A DNA stretch of 64,000 nt, from NCBI RefSeq assembly GCF_007751035.1, contig NZ_CP036433.1:9033001-9097000 (forward strand), given 5' to 3'. Position numbers and translations under genes: made by a program. Under the pieces are notes generated by a model. The model saw only the letters and a program-made list of their open reading frames with translations. It had not been told where the DNA came from and did not search any database. The first letter of the stretch is position 1, and each line of letters opens with the position of its first letter. The DNA is from Lignipirellula cremea (GTDB lineage Bacteria > Planctomycetota > Planctomycetia > Pirellulales > Pirellulaceae). Positions 9,168 through 20,500 of the stretch are shown here, piece by piece.

Positions 9168-12140
9168 ATGGATTCCGTGACGACAATTTCCTGCCGAATG
9201 TTCCTGAGTGCGGTGGTTCTTTCAACAGCTTGTGTGGTCCCCGCCCGAAGTGAAGAGCCTCCGCGTTATGAAACGCATATCGCTTCGATCCTCCGCGAGA
9301 ATTGCGTGCGCTGCCACAATGCCCAGGAGATGAAGGCGGAACTCGATCTGAGCGGGCCGCGAGGCATCTTTGCCGGAAGTGAATCGGGGCCGATCATCGA
9401 ATTGGGCGACCCCGACAAGAGCCTGCTCTTTGAAGTGTTGCATGACGATCTGATGCCGCCCGAGGACGATCGCGAGCGGCCGCTCGCCAGGCAGGAGATC
9501 GAGACCATTCGAAGCTGGATCGCCGCCGGCGCGCCGTTCTCCGGGAAGATCGATCCTCGCGAGCTGATGGCGGCGTCGGAAGTCAACAACCAGGACATCG
9601 AACCGCTGCTCTTGCTCCGCTGCGCGACGTGTCACGGCTTGCGGCAACAGGAAGGAGGACTCGACGTACGGACCAAAGCGTCGCTGCTCCAGGGAGGCAA
9701 ATCGGGGCCGGCGATCGTGCTGGGCAAGCCGCAAGACAGCCTCCTGCTCAAGCGGATCCACGCCGGAGAAATGCCGCCCAACGCTTTGCTGATCCGCGCC
9801 GGGGTGCGGCCGATGGCCAGCGACGAGGTGGCCCAGCTGTCGCGCTGGATCGAGCTCTCGGCGCCGGAAGTCGAGGTCGAACCCGATATCGCCTCAAGCC
9901 AGCCCGACCCGCTGGTCAGCGATCAGGACCGTCAATTCTGGTCGTTTCAACCGCCCCGGCCCGCTGCGCCGCCCGTTCTAAAAGAGTCCGCGGCCGCGGT
10001 CCAGCGAACGCCGATCGATGCCTTTGTCCTCCGAAAACTGCAGGAACAGAATCTTGAGCTGTCCCCCGCCGCCGACAAACGCGCGCTGATGCGCAGGGCG
10101 TACTTCGATCTGACCGGACTGCCGCCGGACCCCGACGAGGTGCAAGCGTACCTGGCCGACAGCGATCCGCTTGCTTACGAAAAGCTGATCGATCGTTTAC
10201 TTGAGTCGCCGCGTTACGGCGAACGCTGGGGCCGCTATTGGCTCGACGCCGCGGGCTACGCCGATTCCGAAGGGAAGCGGAGCGCCGATCCAATTCGCCC
10301 TTACGCCTACAAGTATCGCGACTATGTGATCCGCGCTTTCAATTCCGACAAGCCGTACGATCGGTTTCTGCTGGAGCAGCTGGCCGGCGACGAACTGGAA
10401 GATTACGAAAACGCCGATCCGATCACGCCGCAGATCGTCGATAACCTGGTGGCGACGGGCTTTCTGCGAATGGCGCCCGACGGCACCGGCTCCGACGTGG
10501 TCAACACGGTCGCCGAACGGCTCGAAGTCGTCGCCGATGAGATTGACATTTTTGGTTCGACGGTGCTCGGCCTGTCGATGAAATGCGCACGCTGCCATAG
10601 CCACAAGTACGACCCGCTGCCGCAACGTGATTACTATCGCCTGGCGGCCGTCTTCAAAGGGGCGTTTGATGAACATGACTGGCTCAAACCCAGCTCGGTT
10701 CCCGGTCAGACCAAATCGAACATGGGCGGACGTTATCTCGAGGTAATGACCCCGGCCGAGAAATCCCAGCAGGAAGAGCGGACAGCGGCGATTGAAGCCG
10801 ACATCGCCGAGCAGAACGGCAAGCTGGCGGAACTGGCGGCAAGGATCCGCCAGCAGCATCGCGACGAGGAGCTTGCCAAACTGCCCGCCGTGCTGCACGA
10901 AGACCTGAAGAAAATGCTGACAACGCCGGCCGCGGAAAGGACCGCGGTGCAACAGTATCTGGCCAAAAAGTTTGAACAAACGCTCGCCCTGGACGACAAA
11001 CAGGTCAAGGCAGCCGAAGGCTACCAGCGGCCGGCCCTCGCTATTACACGCACCATCAAACAGCTTGAAGGCGAGAAACAATCGCAACCTAAAATTCGCG
11101 CGCTGTGGGATCGGGGCGAGCCTTCGCCGACCTATATTTATGTTCGCGGCGACTTTCGCCAGCAGGGCCGCCTGGTCGGCCCTGGCGTCCCCTCGGTGCT
11201 GACCGACGGGAAAACGCCGCTTGCCGTGCAGCCGCCGTGGCCCGGCGCCCTGAAGTCGGGCCGCCGATTAGCTCTCGCCAAATGGCTGGTGCAGCCCGAC
11301 CATCCGCTGACCGCCCGGGTGATGGTGAACCGCATCTGGCGTCATCATTTCGGCCGCGGGATTGTCAAATCGGTGGACAACTTCGGCGCGTTGGGGGACC
11401 GGCCGACCCACCCCGAGTTGCTCGACTGGCTGGCTTGCGAGTTTGTTCGCCAAGGCTGGAGCGTGAAAGCAATGCATCGGCTGATCATGTGTTCGGCCGT
11501 CTATCGGCAATCGTCGCTGTTGACCAGTGATCGCGCGGAACGCGACCCGGAGAACGCCTGGCTGTCGCGCATGCCGCTGCGCCGACTCGACGCCGAAGAA
11601 GTCCGCGACTCGCTGCTGGAGGTCGCCGGCAAACTCGAGGAACGCCCCTTCGGCAGGCCCGACGCAGTCGATGTCCGCGGCGACGGCCTGGTGACCTCAA
11701 TCGGGGACAAAGGCAGCTGGCGACGCAGCATCTATCTACGACAGCGACGCCGAGAGATGCCGTCGCTGCTGGAAACCTTCGACATGCCGCAGATGAACCC
11801 GGCCTGCCAGGAGCGGCCGACTTCGACCGTCGCCCAGCAATCGCTCTATTTGATGAATAACGGAGCGATCCGCGGACTGAGCCAGCACTTCGCCGAGCGG
11901 GTCGCCCAGCATACGGCCGATCCGTCCGGGCAAGTCGCCCTGGCCTATTTAACAGCCCTGAGTCGTCCGCCAACCGCCGACGAACTGTCCCTGGGAACGG
12001 AAACCCTCCTGGCGCTGACCGAGCAATGGCGTAAATCTCCACCAACCACCGGCGAGGCGTCGCTCACGGTCGAGCAACTGGCGCTCGCCGTATTTTGCCA
12101 TACCCTGATGAATTCCGCCGAGTTCCTCTATATCGATTGA
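9168..12140 (+). CDS. DUF1549/DUF1553 (PSD1) cytochrome-c-like protein
   Basis: About 990 residues from the ATG at 9168, which gives a signal peptide. The frame stays open upstream to 8925, but that part is low in protein character. Two N-terminal PSCyt1-type CxxCH motifs lie at C46-C49-H50 (CVRCH) and C152-C155-H156 (CATCH). DUF1549 follows ([14 protein letters not shown]) and contains a third Cxx[15 protein letters not shown] charged helical, probably coiled-coil insert follows at about residues 540-620, then DUF1553 ([18 protein letters not shown]). This architecture is typical of planctomycetes, where it pairs with DUF1501 proteins, as here 14 bases downstream. A role in envelope polysaccharide or redox chemistry is often suggested but unproven. 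Confidence 0.92.
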   Translation: MDSVTTISCRMFLSAVVLSTACVVPARSEEPPRYETHIASILRENCVRCHNAQEMKAELDLSGPRGIFAGSESGPIIELGDPDKSLLFEVLHDDLMPPEDDRERPLARQEIETIRSWIAAGAPFSGKIDPRELMAASEVNNQDIEPLLLLRCATCHGLRQQEGGLDVRTKASLLQGGKSGPAIVLGKPQDSLLLKRIHAGEMPPNALLIRAGVRPMASDEVAQLSRWIELSAPEVEVEPDIASSQPDPLVSDQDRQFWSFQPPRPAAPPVLKESAAAVQRTPIDAFVLRKLQEQNLELSPAADKRALMRRAYFDLTGLPPDPDEVQAYLADSDPLAYEKLIDRLLESPRYGERWGRYWLDAAGYADSEGKRSADPIRPYAYKYRDYVIRAFNSDKPYDRFLLEQLAGDELEDYENADPITPQIVDNLVATGFLRMAPDGTGSDVVNTVAERLEVVADEIDIFGSTVLGLSMKCARCHSHKYDPLPQRDYYRLAAVFKGAFDEHDWLKPSSVPGQTKSNMGGRYLEVMTPAEKSQQEERTAAIEADIAEQNGKLAELAARIRQQHRDEELAKLPAVLHEDLKKMLTTPAAERTAVQQYLAKKFEQTLALDDKQVKAAEGYQRPALAITRTIKQLEGEKQSQPKIRALWDRGEPSPTYIYVRGDFRQQGRLVGPGVPSVLTDGKTPLAVQPPWPGALKSGRRLALAKWLVQPDHPLTARVMVNRIWRHHFGRGIVKSVDNFGALGDRPTHPELLDWLACEFVRQGWSVKAMHRLIMCSAVYRQSSLLTSDRAERDPENAWLSRMPLRRLDAEEVRDSLLEVAGKLEERPFGRPDAVDVRGDGLVTSIGDKGSWRRSIYLRQRRREMPSLLETFDMPQMNPACQERPTSTVAQQSLYLMNNGAIRGLSQHFAERVAQHTADPSGQVALAYLTALSRPPTADELSLGTETLLALTEQWRKSPPTTGEASLTVEQLALAVFCHTLMNSAEFLYID

Positions 12141-12154
12141 TCGCGCAGGTTGCC

Positions 12155-13627
12155 ATGTCGATGCATTCACTGACCCGACGCAGCTTTTTCCATCGCATTT
12201 CCGACGGCGTCCACGGCGCGGCGCTGGCTTCGCTGCTGACCGCGGATCTGTTTGGCGATGCGAAGCTATCCGCGGGCGAAACCGCGCACGAAACCGCCGC
12301 GGATCGGCGGACCTATGACTTGCGGCCCCGGCCGCCGCACCAGGCGCCCCGCGCCAAATCGGTAATTCAACTCTTCATGAACGGCGGGCCGAGCCAGGTT
12401 GACACGTTCGACCCCAAGCCGCTGCTCAAGGAACGCCACGGCCAACCGTATTTTGCGAAGATCGCCAAAGATGTCTCTTCGCCGCAGTCGGCCGGCGGCC
12501 TGATGGGCAGCCCCTTCCAATTCAAGCAGCATGGAGAAAGCGGTATCTGGCTGTCGGAAGTCATGCCGCATCTGGCGAAGCAGGTTGACGATATCGCCGT
12601 CATCCGTTCCATGTTCAATTCCCATCCGAACCATGAGCCAGCGCTGTTCAAGATTCACACCGGCCGCTTGCTCCCTGGTCGGCCCTCCATCGGCGCCTGG
12701 GTCGCCTATGGTTTGGGGAGCGAGAATCAAAGCCTCCCCGCTTATGTCGTGATGGACGATCCGCTGGGGCTGCCGGTCAATACGGTGCAGAATTGGCAGT
12801 CCGGCTTCTTGCCGCCTGTCTATCAGGGGACCCGTTTGCGAACCTTCGGCTCCCCGATACTTAACCTCAAGCCGGAGCAGGAGTATCCGGATCCGGTCAA
12901 GCGTCTGCAGCGTGACCTGCTCAGCCGCCTTGACGCGATTCACAAGCAGGAGCGCCCTGGCATGCTGCAGCTTGATGCGCGGATCGCGAGTTACGAGTTG
13001 GCCGCGCGGATGCAGCTGGAAGCGACCGACGCCCTGGACCTGAGCCAGGAAACTTCGGCGACACTAGAGGCCTATGGCGTTAACGTCGAGCCGACCGACT
13101 CGTACGCCCGACGTTGCCTGATGGCTCGCCGGCTAGTCGAGCGCGGCGTGCGTTACATTCAGATCTACATCAACGGCCAGATCTGGGACAACCACAGCAA
13201 CATCAGGAAAACATTGCCGGCTGCCTGCCGGCGGACCGATCAGCCGGTCGCCGCCTTGCTTGCGGATTTGAAACAGCGGGGGCTGCTCGACGACACGCTG
13301 GTGATCTGGGGCGGCGAGTTTGGACGGCTGCCGATCGCCCAGATGCGCAACGGCTCCAATGACGAGACGGCCGGCCGGGATCACGGTCCGCGCGGATTCA
13401 GTCTGTGGATGGCCGGCGGCGGAGTACGCGGCGGAACAACTTACGGCGGCACAGACGAGATCGGCTACGCCGCCGAGGAAAACCCGGTCAGCATCGCCGA
13501 CTGGCACGCCACCGTGCTGCACCTGCTGGGGCTGCACCACGAAAAGCTATTCTTCGATCGGAACGGCCTGCACGAAAAACTGACCGACACCTTCAAACCG
13601 CGGATCGTCAACGAAATCCTGTCGTAA
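12155..13627 (+). CDS. DUF1501 domain protein
   Basis: About 490 residues from the ATG at 12155; an upstream in-frame start overlaps the previous gene and is less likely. The N-terminus (MHSLTRRSFFHRISDG) carries a twin-arginine motif. DUF1501 belongs to the alkaline phosphatase/sulfatase-like fold. Visible blocks are SVIQLFMNGGPSQVDTFDPK, a GHT-type HTGRLLPGRPSIGAWV region, LVIWGGEFGRLP and the C-terminal DWHATVLHLLGL. The gene lies 14 bases after the DUF1549/DUF1553 gene and is its standard operon partner. Enzymatic activity has not been established for the family. Confidence 0.92.
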   Translation: MSMHSLTRRSFFHRISDGVHGAALASLLTADLFGDAKLSAGETAHETAADRRTYDLRPRPPHQAPRAKSVIQLFMNGGPSQVDTFDPKPLLKERHGQPYFAKIAKDVSSPQSAGGLMGSPFQFKQHGESGIWLSEVMPHLAKQVDDIAVIRSMFNSHPNHEPALFKIHTGRLLPGRPSIGAWVAYGLGSENQSLPAYVVMDDPLGLPVNTVQNWQSGFLPPVYQGTRLRTFGSPILNLKPEQEYPDPVKRLQRDLLSRLDAIHKQERPGMLQLDARIASYELAARMQLEATDALDLSQETSATLEAYGVNVEPTDSYARRCLMARRLVERGVRYIQIYINGQIWDNHSNIRKTLPAACRRTDQPVAALLADLKQRGLLDDTLVIWGGEFGRLPIAQMRNGSNDETAGRDHGPRGFSLWMAGGGVRGGTTYGGTDEIGYAAEENPVSIADWHATVLHLLGLHHEKLFFDRNGLHEKLTDTFKPRIVNEILS

Positions 13628-13859
13628 TTGCTTTTACGCCCGAACTCCGCGATCCCGGGACAAAAACGGGAGGCTTTGGGTCAACACGATTGATCGGGAT
13701 GCCGGTGGTCATTCCTGCTACAATCGGGTCTTGAATTCCCCCCCAACATCTGCCTCCCCGAAATCGGTACGACCTCCTGTCGTCAACAGTGACTCCCACC
13801 AAGGCATGCCTGGCGCTCGCCGGCTTCTGATCCTGAGCTCCCGCCCCACAAGCTGAATC

Positions 13860-15236
13860 ATGACTCCAACAACGAATCGCTCTGCTACCCTCCATCGTCG
13901 TAGCTTTCTCGAAGCCGGCTCGCTCGCCCTGGGCGGCCTGGCGCTAAGCGATCTGCTGCGGTTACGCGCGAGGGCGACCGAGTCAGGTCGCTCCGCCGCT
14001 GACACGTCGGTGATCCTGATCTGGCTCCAAGGCGGACCCAGCCACATGGAAACCTACGACCTGAAACCCGACGCTCCTGTCGAGTATCGAGGCGAACTGC
14101 GGCCGATTTCCACGGTGGTCCCAGGCATGGACATCTGCGAACTGCTCCCAATGCACGCAAAGGTCGCTGATCGATTTACCCTCATTCGATCGATCTCTCA
14201 CGGGTTTGCGAATCACGCGGGCGGAGCCGGGCGGTTTCTGTCGGGCTACAAACCGCTCAGGCCGCTGGATAAGCTCGCTCAGTATCCGTGCCTCGGCCCG
14301 GTCGTATCCAAGATGCTCGAGGGACGCCGTGACCCGTCGGTTCCGCGCTATGTCGCCAGCGCGCCCAACGTGTACGGCGGCGGCAGCGCCGATCTGGGCG
14401 CGGCTTACCTGCCTTTCGTAGTGGCCGCTGATCCGAATGACGCCAATTTTGCGGTGAACAATCTATCGCTCGCTCCCCATTTAAAGGACCGAATTGCCGA
14501 CCGCCGTGCGCTGCTGTCGTCGTTTGATAACTTGCGGAAAAACCTCGACCGCACCAAAGCAACCGACTCGATGGACAAGTTCAACCAGGAAGCCGTCAGT
14601 CTGTTGACCAGCCAAAAGGCGCGCGACGCGTTTGATATTTCCCAGGAGGATTCCCAGACTCGCGATAAGTATGGGCGACACAAGTGGGGCCAGCGCGCCT
14701 TGCTGGCTCGACGACTGGTCGAAGCCGGCTGCAGCTTTGTCACGATGCAAATGAACAGCCCAAAAATTCCCGGTGCAATTGGCAACTGGGACATCCATGC
14801 GGTCAACGGCCACCTGTTCGACGACGCCAGGGCGCGTTTGCCGGTCTTCGACAACGCGATTGCGGCGCTGATCGAAGACCTTTACGACCGCGGTCTGGAC
14901 AAGAAAGTGATGCTGGTTGTTACGGGCGAATTTGGTCGAACCCCTCGCATCAATCCGCGCAACGGCGCCAAATCCGGAACCATGCAACCAGGCCGCGACC
15001 ACTATCCGGCAGCCATGTCGGTATTGGTCTCTGGCGGAGGCATGCCCATGGGCCAGGTCATTGGTTCCACGACCGCGAAAGGGGAACGTCCGCTTGACCG
15101 TCCGCTCGATCCGAACGACCTGCTGGCGACCGTGTATCAGCATCTGGGCATTGACTACAAGTCGACCCTGACCGATCTGTCTGGTCGTCCCGTGCCGCTC
15201 ATCCCCCACGGCGATCCGATCCACGAACTCGGATAA
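13860..15236 (+). CDS. DUF1501 domain protein (second copy)
   Basis: A 458-residue DUF1501 paralogue with a Tat-like start (LHRRSFLEAGSLALGGLALS). Family blocks are SVILIWLQGGPSHMETYDLKP, FTLIRSISHGFANHAGGAGR, MLVVTGEFGRTPRINPRNGA and the C-terminal DLLATVYQHLGID. Unlike the copy at 12155 it has no adjacent cytochrome-like partner. A 232-base spacer precedes it, so it is probably transcribed separately. Export and an envelope location are inferred from the signal; function is unknown. Confidence 0.92.
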   Translation: MTPTTNRSATLHRRSFLEAGSLALGGLALSDLLRLRARATESGRSAADTSVILIWLQGGPSHMETYDLKPDAPVEYRGELRPISTVVPGMDICELLPMHAKVADRFTLIRSISHGFANHAGGAGRFLSGYKPLRPLDKLAQYPCLGPVVSKMLEGRRDPSVPRYVASAPNVYGGGSADLGAAYLPFVVAADPNDANFAVNNLSLAPHLKDRIADRRALLSSFDNLRKNLDRTKATDSMDKFNQEAVSLLTSQKARDAFDISQEDSQTRDKYGRHKWGQRALLARRLVEAGCSFVTMQMNSPKIPGAIGNWDIHAVNGHLFDDARARLPVFDNAIAALIEDLYDRGLDKKVMLVVTGEFGRTPRINPRNGAKSGTMQPGRDHYPAAMSVLVSGGGMPMGQVIGSTTAKGERPLDRPLDPNDLLATVYQHLGIDYKSTLTDLSGRPVPLIPHGDPIHELG

Positions 15237-15858
15237 CCGTCTGTTTTTTCAGGACGGAACAAGCCTCTTCCCGGCTGGATCGCATCGAAGGACTTTCCCC
15301 AAGACAAGTCCAAAGGCCAATCTCCGTAACCGCTAGACGACAAACAGAACGTCCGGATCGTCTATGTGGCGGGACGGGTTGAGCGTTTGCGGCGGTAACT
15401 CTTGCTCAAAATGACGAAGCTGGTCAGCTGCCGCCCGCTTTCCTCCTCCAACCTCTCGGATATTCTGCCGACAAAGACCGCGCGTCTTCCGTCCTTGAAC
15501 GGAAGCTCGTTCAAATCTGCTCTGATGCGGTTGATCTCAAAGCCAAGTCGACTATTCAATCCTGAGGGCTGGCTCTTCGCCCTGCCTGGGCGCAATGTTA
15601 GACTAATGAGGTTACAAGCCTGCCAAATTTTCAGGCCCAACACCAAGGGGAAATCCCGGTGGAGGGCGATTTTGTCGCGGAAGCGAGACGCTGGTGGAAA
15701 GCTGGTTGAGCTTGTGTCCCATTCGCCGGAGGTCAACGTCATACCTCTCGGCGCCGATTGATTGTGGCAGAATGACGTCGCTTGCATCCTGCCTCCCCTG
15801 CGCCAACGAGGTGGTTGCCATCGCTGAGAACCGGTCATGTACTGAATTGAGATCGCAC
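15237..15858. other. Intergenic region with a possible minus-strand remnant
   Basis: No confident gene. A minus-strand frame ends at 15362; its last 60 or so residues (for example LGFEINRIRADLNELPFKDG) look fairly protein-like, while the upstream part does not. The plus-strand frame over the same bases is poorer. I read it as either a degraded gene end or chance. The promoter for the TPR and WD40-caspase genes should lie near the 3' end. Confidence 0.3.
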
Positions 15859-17535
15859 ATGCCAGATCCACGCTTCCTTTCGATCGCCTGCAATATTCTC
15901 AGGCACGCCTGCGGAGGTGTCGCAACAGTACTGGTAGTGCTGGGACTCTGCCTCGCCGCTCCTCGATCGGTACAGGCCCAGGCGATTGGGTCGACCGTCG
16001 TGGCGATCCGCGATGGCAAGTTGCTGGTCGACGAGGGAGATGCACCGTCCGTAGAGACGGGCGATCTGCTTACCGTCACGGCCAAAGGGGAAGACTGGTT
16101 CGATATCGTGGCGGCGGATCGGCCGGCGCGGGGAAGAATCCCTGCCGATCAGGTGACGCCGCTGGCCGAAGCGGTTCCTCTGTTTGACAAACTGGTCGCG
16201 GATCAGCCTCGGCAGGGAAAATACCTGCGGCGACGAGCGCTGGCTAAAAACGCTGGCGGACAACAGGCCGCGGCGCAGCGGGATTTTGAGCTGGCCGTGG
16301 AACTCGATCCTCAGGACTTCAAAGCGTTGATCGGTCTCGGCATGATGCTTCGACTTCAGGGCCAGGCAGCCCAGGCTGTAGAGCGTCTGAACCATGCGAT
16401 CGAACTGAATGCTGACAATTCCGCCGCTTACCAGCAGCGGGCCCTGGCCTGGGAAGCTGCGCAAAACTGGGCCAACGCGATCAAGGACTGGAGCGACTAT
16501 ATTCGTCTGCTGCCGCAAGAGCCTGCCGGGTATCGCAATCGCGGGAATCTTCAACGGATCGTTCGCAACTATCGCGAGGCGACTGTCGATCTCGATCGGG
16601 CAATTGAACTCGACGCCAAGTCGGCCGTATCATACCGCTTCCGCGGATTATCGCACCGTGACCAACAGCAATACGAGCAGGCTAACGCGGACTTCTCCCT
16701 GGCGATCTCTCTGGCCCCGAGCGACACTGCGATTCGCTTTGACCGCGCTTATACACGAGCGCTCCAGCGCGACCACGCTGGCGCCGCTGAAGATTACACC
16801 GAGGTTATCCGACTCAGCCCGCAAAACCATCTTGCCTATAACAACCGCGGAATCTGTCACGAAAACCAGGCCGATTACCTGGCCGCCGCGGCCGATTATT
16901 CAAAAGGGATCGAGCTTGCCCCAGGCTATATGCTGCTTTACATCAATCGCGGGCGCGTTCATACCCACCTGAAGCAGGGCGATAAAGCGATCGCCGATTA
17001 CGAGCAGGCCAGGAAGTTGAATCCACAGGACACCCGTTCCCATCACGCGCTGATCGGATTGTGGGAATCGCGTGAGAAGTGGTCCGAGCTCGTCGAGATC
17101 TATGACGCTCTCATCAGGCTGGAGCCCGCCAGCACCACGCATCCGCTGAAACGAGCCGCCTGCCTGGCGCGAGGGGGCAAGCATCAGGCGGCGCTCGCGG
17201 CATGCGAACAACTGCTGCAGAAGGCGCCCCAAGCGGGCCTGGCCGATCCTGCCGCGCTTGACCTGAAGGCCCGCATCCTGCTGGCGTCCCGTGACGAAAC
17301 CGCTGAGGAGGACCCGTCGCTCCTATTGATAGCCACCCGCGCCTGTGCCAATGGACAATGGAGGAACTGGGAGCACATCGTGACGCTGGCTGCCGCGAAC
17401 GCGGCGGCAGGCGACTTCGAGGCGGCAATGACCTGGTTGAACCTCGCCAAAGAACAGGCGCCCGAAGACAAACAACTTCCTCTTCAGGAGAAATGGAAAC
17501 TCCTGAATGCCGGCACGGAGATCTCCGCATGGTAG
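15859..17535 (+). CDS. Secreted tetratricopeptide-repeat protein
   Basis: About 558 residues from the ATG at 15859, chosen because it opens into a signal peptide (hydrophobic stretch about residues 18-38). A small beta-rich, possibly SH3-like module follows (TVVAIRDGKLLVDEG). Roughly eight or nine TPR units then run from about residue 110 to 440, with typical signatures such as AVERLNHAIELNADNSAAYQ and AYNNRGICHENQADYLAAAA. TPR arrays are protein-binding scaffolds; here probably periplasmic. The WD40-caspase gene starts 57 bases downstream on the same strand, so the two may be co-transcribed and act together. No catalytic motif is visible. Confidence 0.85.
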   Translation: MPDPRFLSIACNILRHACGGVATVLVVLGLCLAAPRSVQAQAIGSTVVAIRDGKLLVDEGDAPSVETGDLLTVTAKGEDWFDIVAADRPARGRIPADQVTPLAEAVPLFDKLVADQPRQGKYLRRRALAKNAGGQQAAAQRDFELAVELDPQDFKALIGLGMMLRLQGQAAQAVERLNHAIELNADNSAAYQQRALAWEAAQNWANAIKDWSDYIRLLPQEPAGYRNRGNLQRIVRNYREATVDLDRAIELDAKSAVSYRFRGLSHRDQQQYEQANADFSLAISLAPSDTAIRFDRAYTRALQRDHAGAAEDYTEVIRLSPQNHLAYNNRGICHENQADYLAAAADYSKGIELAPGYMLLYINRGRVHTHLKQGDKAIADYEQARKLNPQDTRSHHALIGLWESREKWSELVEIYDALIRLEPASTTHPLKRAACLARGGKHQAALAACEQLLQKAPQAGLADPAALDLKARILLASRDETAEEDPSLLLIATRACANGQWRNWEHIVTLAAANAAAGDFEAAMTWLNLAKEQAPEDKQLPLQEKWKLLNAGTEISAW

Positions 17536-17592
17536 GCTGCCAGTAGCACCGCAAGGCATTGAAACCGTATTCTTGAATTTGGATACCCGTAC

Positions 17593-20500
17593 GTGTTCCG
17601 CATTTGTTCCCTCTTATTGACCTGCTGCCTGCTCTCTTGCCCGGCGACCGCATGGCCGCAACAGATGGTACAGGTGCCGACGGTCAATGAACCTCGCCCC
17701 GACGGGCAAAGCGTCTCGCAGCAACTCTGGCTGGTTGTGCAAACGGGACCGGCGCTCCCGATCACCGATGTCGCCTTCTCGCCTGACGGCCAGTTTCTTG
17801 TCAACGCCGGCGATGCAACGCCGCGGGTATGGAAGCTTGAGTCGGGCGAAGTGGTCCGAGAGCTGACAGGCCATCGCTTGCCGGCCACGGTGGCCGCATT
17901 TTCGCCCGATGGGAAATACGTGCTGACCGGCGGATACGATAGCTTTGTACGGCTTTGGGACTGGAGAGAAGGAACGCTGGCGCAATCGTTCGGCCCGCAC
18001 CTGCGAGTCGAAGGGGACTCCACTTCGCCGGGCGTGCAGCACATCGCCATGACCGGGGACGGGCAGATCGTGATGACAACCGATCTGACCGAAGCTAACC
18101 GCGCGACGATCGTGCTTTGGAATGCGAAAACCAGCCAGGAGCTGCGCCGGTTTGGGAATGCCAGGGCGATCACCGCAGCGGCGATGTCAGCGGACGGCAA
18201 ACGCGTCGCCTTTGCGAACGAGCGACATGAGATCGAAATCTGGAACGCCGCCAACGGTCAGTCGTCAGGCGTACTGAGAGGGCACTCGATGCCGATCAAC
18301 GCGCTCGCGTTCTCGCCTGACCATCAGCAACTGGCCAGCGCGAGCGATGATCGCACCGGTCGCCTTTGGGAGGTCGATTCCGCCAAGGAGTCGCACTTGC
18401 TGCCAGGGCATTTCGAGCGTGTCACCGATGTCGCCTATTCGGCCGACGGAAGCCGCGTGGCGACCAGCAGCGCCGACTCGACCGCCCGTCTGTGGGATCC
18501 AGCAAGCGGCCGCATGCTGCATAAGTTTTCCGCCGCCGGTCCGAAACTCCTGGCCGTGGCGATGTCCGCCGATGGAAACCAGCTGATCGCCGGCGGCGAC
18601 GACCTGGAACTGCATCGCTTTACGCTCGAAGGCGATCCCCCGGCGGGCCGCATCCGCGGCAAAACAACCGAGCTGACCTCGGCCATCATCGTCGCCGATC
18701 CGCCCATGCTGGTCGCCGCCACGCCCAGCGAGTACTGTGTCTGGGATCTTCGCGCTGGACGGCAGTCGCACCGTCGCGCTCTCTCTGGACAACGGTTGTT
18801 CATGGCCCCCGGCGGACGCTTTGCCGTGACGATGGACGACACGTCCAAGCTCCAGTTGCATTCCGTTCTGTCTAACGACCCGCCGCGAACCTTGCCCAAC
18901 CCGGCCGGCGAGGTTGCCTCCGTGCAGTTTGCCGACGAGGACCGCCAGGTGATTGTGTTTGCGCGGGATGGCTCCGTACGTGTCTGGAATTGCGACTCCC
19001 TCCAACTCCTGCATCACTGGCAGCGCGACGAGTTCCAGGCAAGAGATTTTCGCGCGCAGGTCCTGCCTTCCGGTCAGCAACTGGTGTCCCTGGGATATCA
19101 GGGTGGACAGATCTTCAGCCTGGCGGACGGCAAAAAACTGGGAGAGCTTGCCGCAGAAAAACACACGGTGGATTACCTTGCGGCCACGGCGGACACAAGT
19201 CTGCTCGTGACCCGCGATCACCGTCACTACGTTGTGTGGGACGGGACGACACTGCTCGAACGTTTGCGATTTCCGGCAAACTTCGCCCCCGCGGATTCGG
19301 CCTTGCTGTTTGCCAGCCACGATTCGCCAGTCATGTTTTCGCCGGACCACCTCTTGCTGGCAATCGGGGACGCGGAGGATGTCCGACTGATCGACGTCGC
19401 CACCGGGAAACTTTTGCGAACGATTACCGGACATAGCGAACCGGTCCTTTCCATCACCTTCACCCAGGACGGAGAGCGTCTGGTGACTACCAGCGCCGAC
19501 CAGACCTGTCGCATCTGGAACACGGCGACAGGGGAGCGGATTGCCTCCCTGGCGAGCTTGCGCACCGGCGGCTGGGTGATCATCGACGACGTCGGGCGAT
19601 ACGACGGCTCCGACAACGGGAATGTCGAGGGCATTCACTGGGTGGTCGGGGACGAGACGATTTCGCTGCCGCAATTGAAACAGCGATATTACGAGCCGCA
19701 ATTGCTCGCCAAAACGCTGGGTTATAACCGGGAGCCGCGACGAGAAGTGGCCGCCTTTAGCACGCCGAAACTCTTCCCTCGCTTCGAGGTTCAGCCCCCC
19801 ACCGCGGAACAAGCTGCGCTCAAGATCAAACTGGAAAACCGCGGCGGCGGTATCGGCCGTGTTGTGATCAGGATCAACGGCAAAGAAATCACCGCGGATG
19901 CGCGGGGCGAGAACATTCGCCCGGACGCCGCCGCCGCCGACATCAGCGTCGATCTGACTCATGATCCACGCCTGATTCCTGGCGAGGTGAACGTCGTGGA
20001 AGTAATGACCTGCAACCAGGAAGGCTATCTGGCCAGTCGCGATCGACGCGTGATATTTCGTGCGCCGGGGCGAAGCGAAGCTCCGGAACCCGCACTATGG
20101 GCGATTGTGGCGGGCGCGTCGAATTACCGGGGCGAGGCGATCGACTTGCGGTACGCGGCCAAAGACGCCGAAGATTTCGCCGCCGCGCTACGCTTGGGCG
20201 CCGAACGTTTGTTTGGCGCCGGGCAGGTTCATCTCACACTGCTTTCCACCGCACAATCGACCCCGGAACATCAGCCGACGCGCACGAATCTGCTGGCGGC
20301 TCTCGAATCCGCCAAGGCATCCCGGCCCGGCGACATGCTTGTCCTTTATCTGGCAGGGCATGGCGTGAACCTGGGCTCACAGGATGGCGATTTCTACTAT
20401 CTGACCTCCGATGCGGAAGATGCCGAGCTGGCGGATCCCGCCCTGCGTTCGACCACCGCCGTATCGAGCACGGAACTCTCCGAGTTGCTCCGTCAAATCC

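Noticed and set aside
18265-19962. 565-codon minus-strand ORF opposite the WD40-caspase gene
   Set aside because: Antisense shadow. The plus strand has clear WD40 repeats; the minus frame shows no motif.
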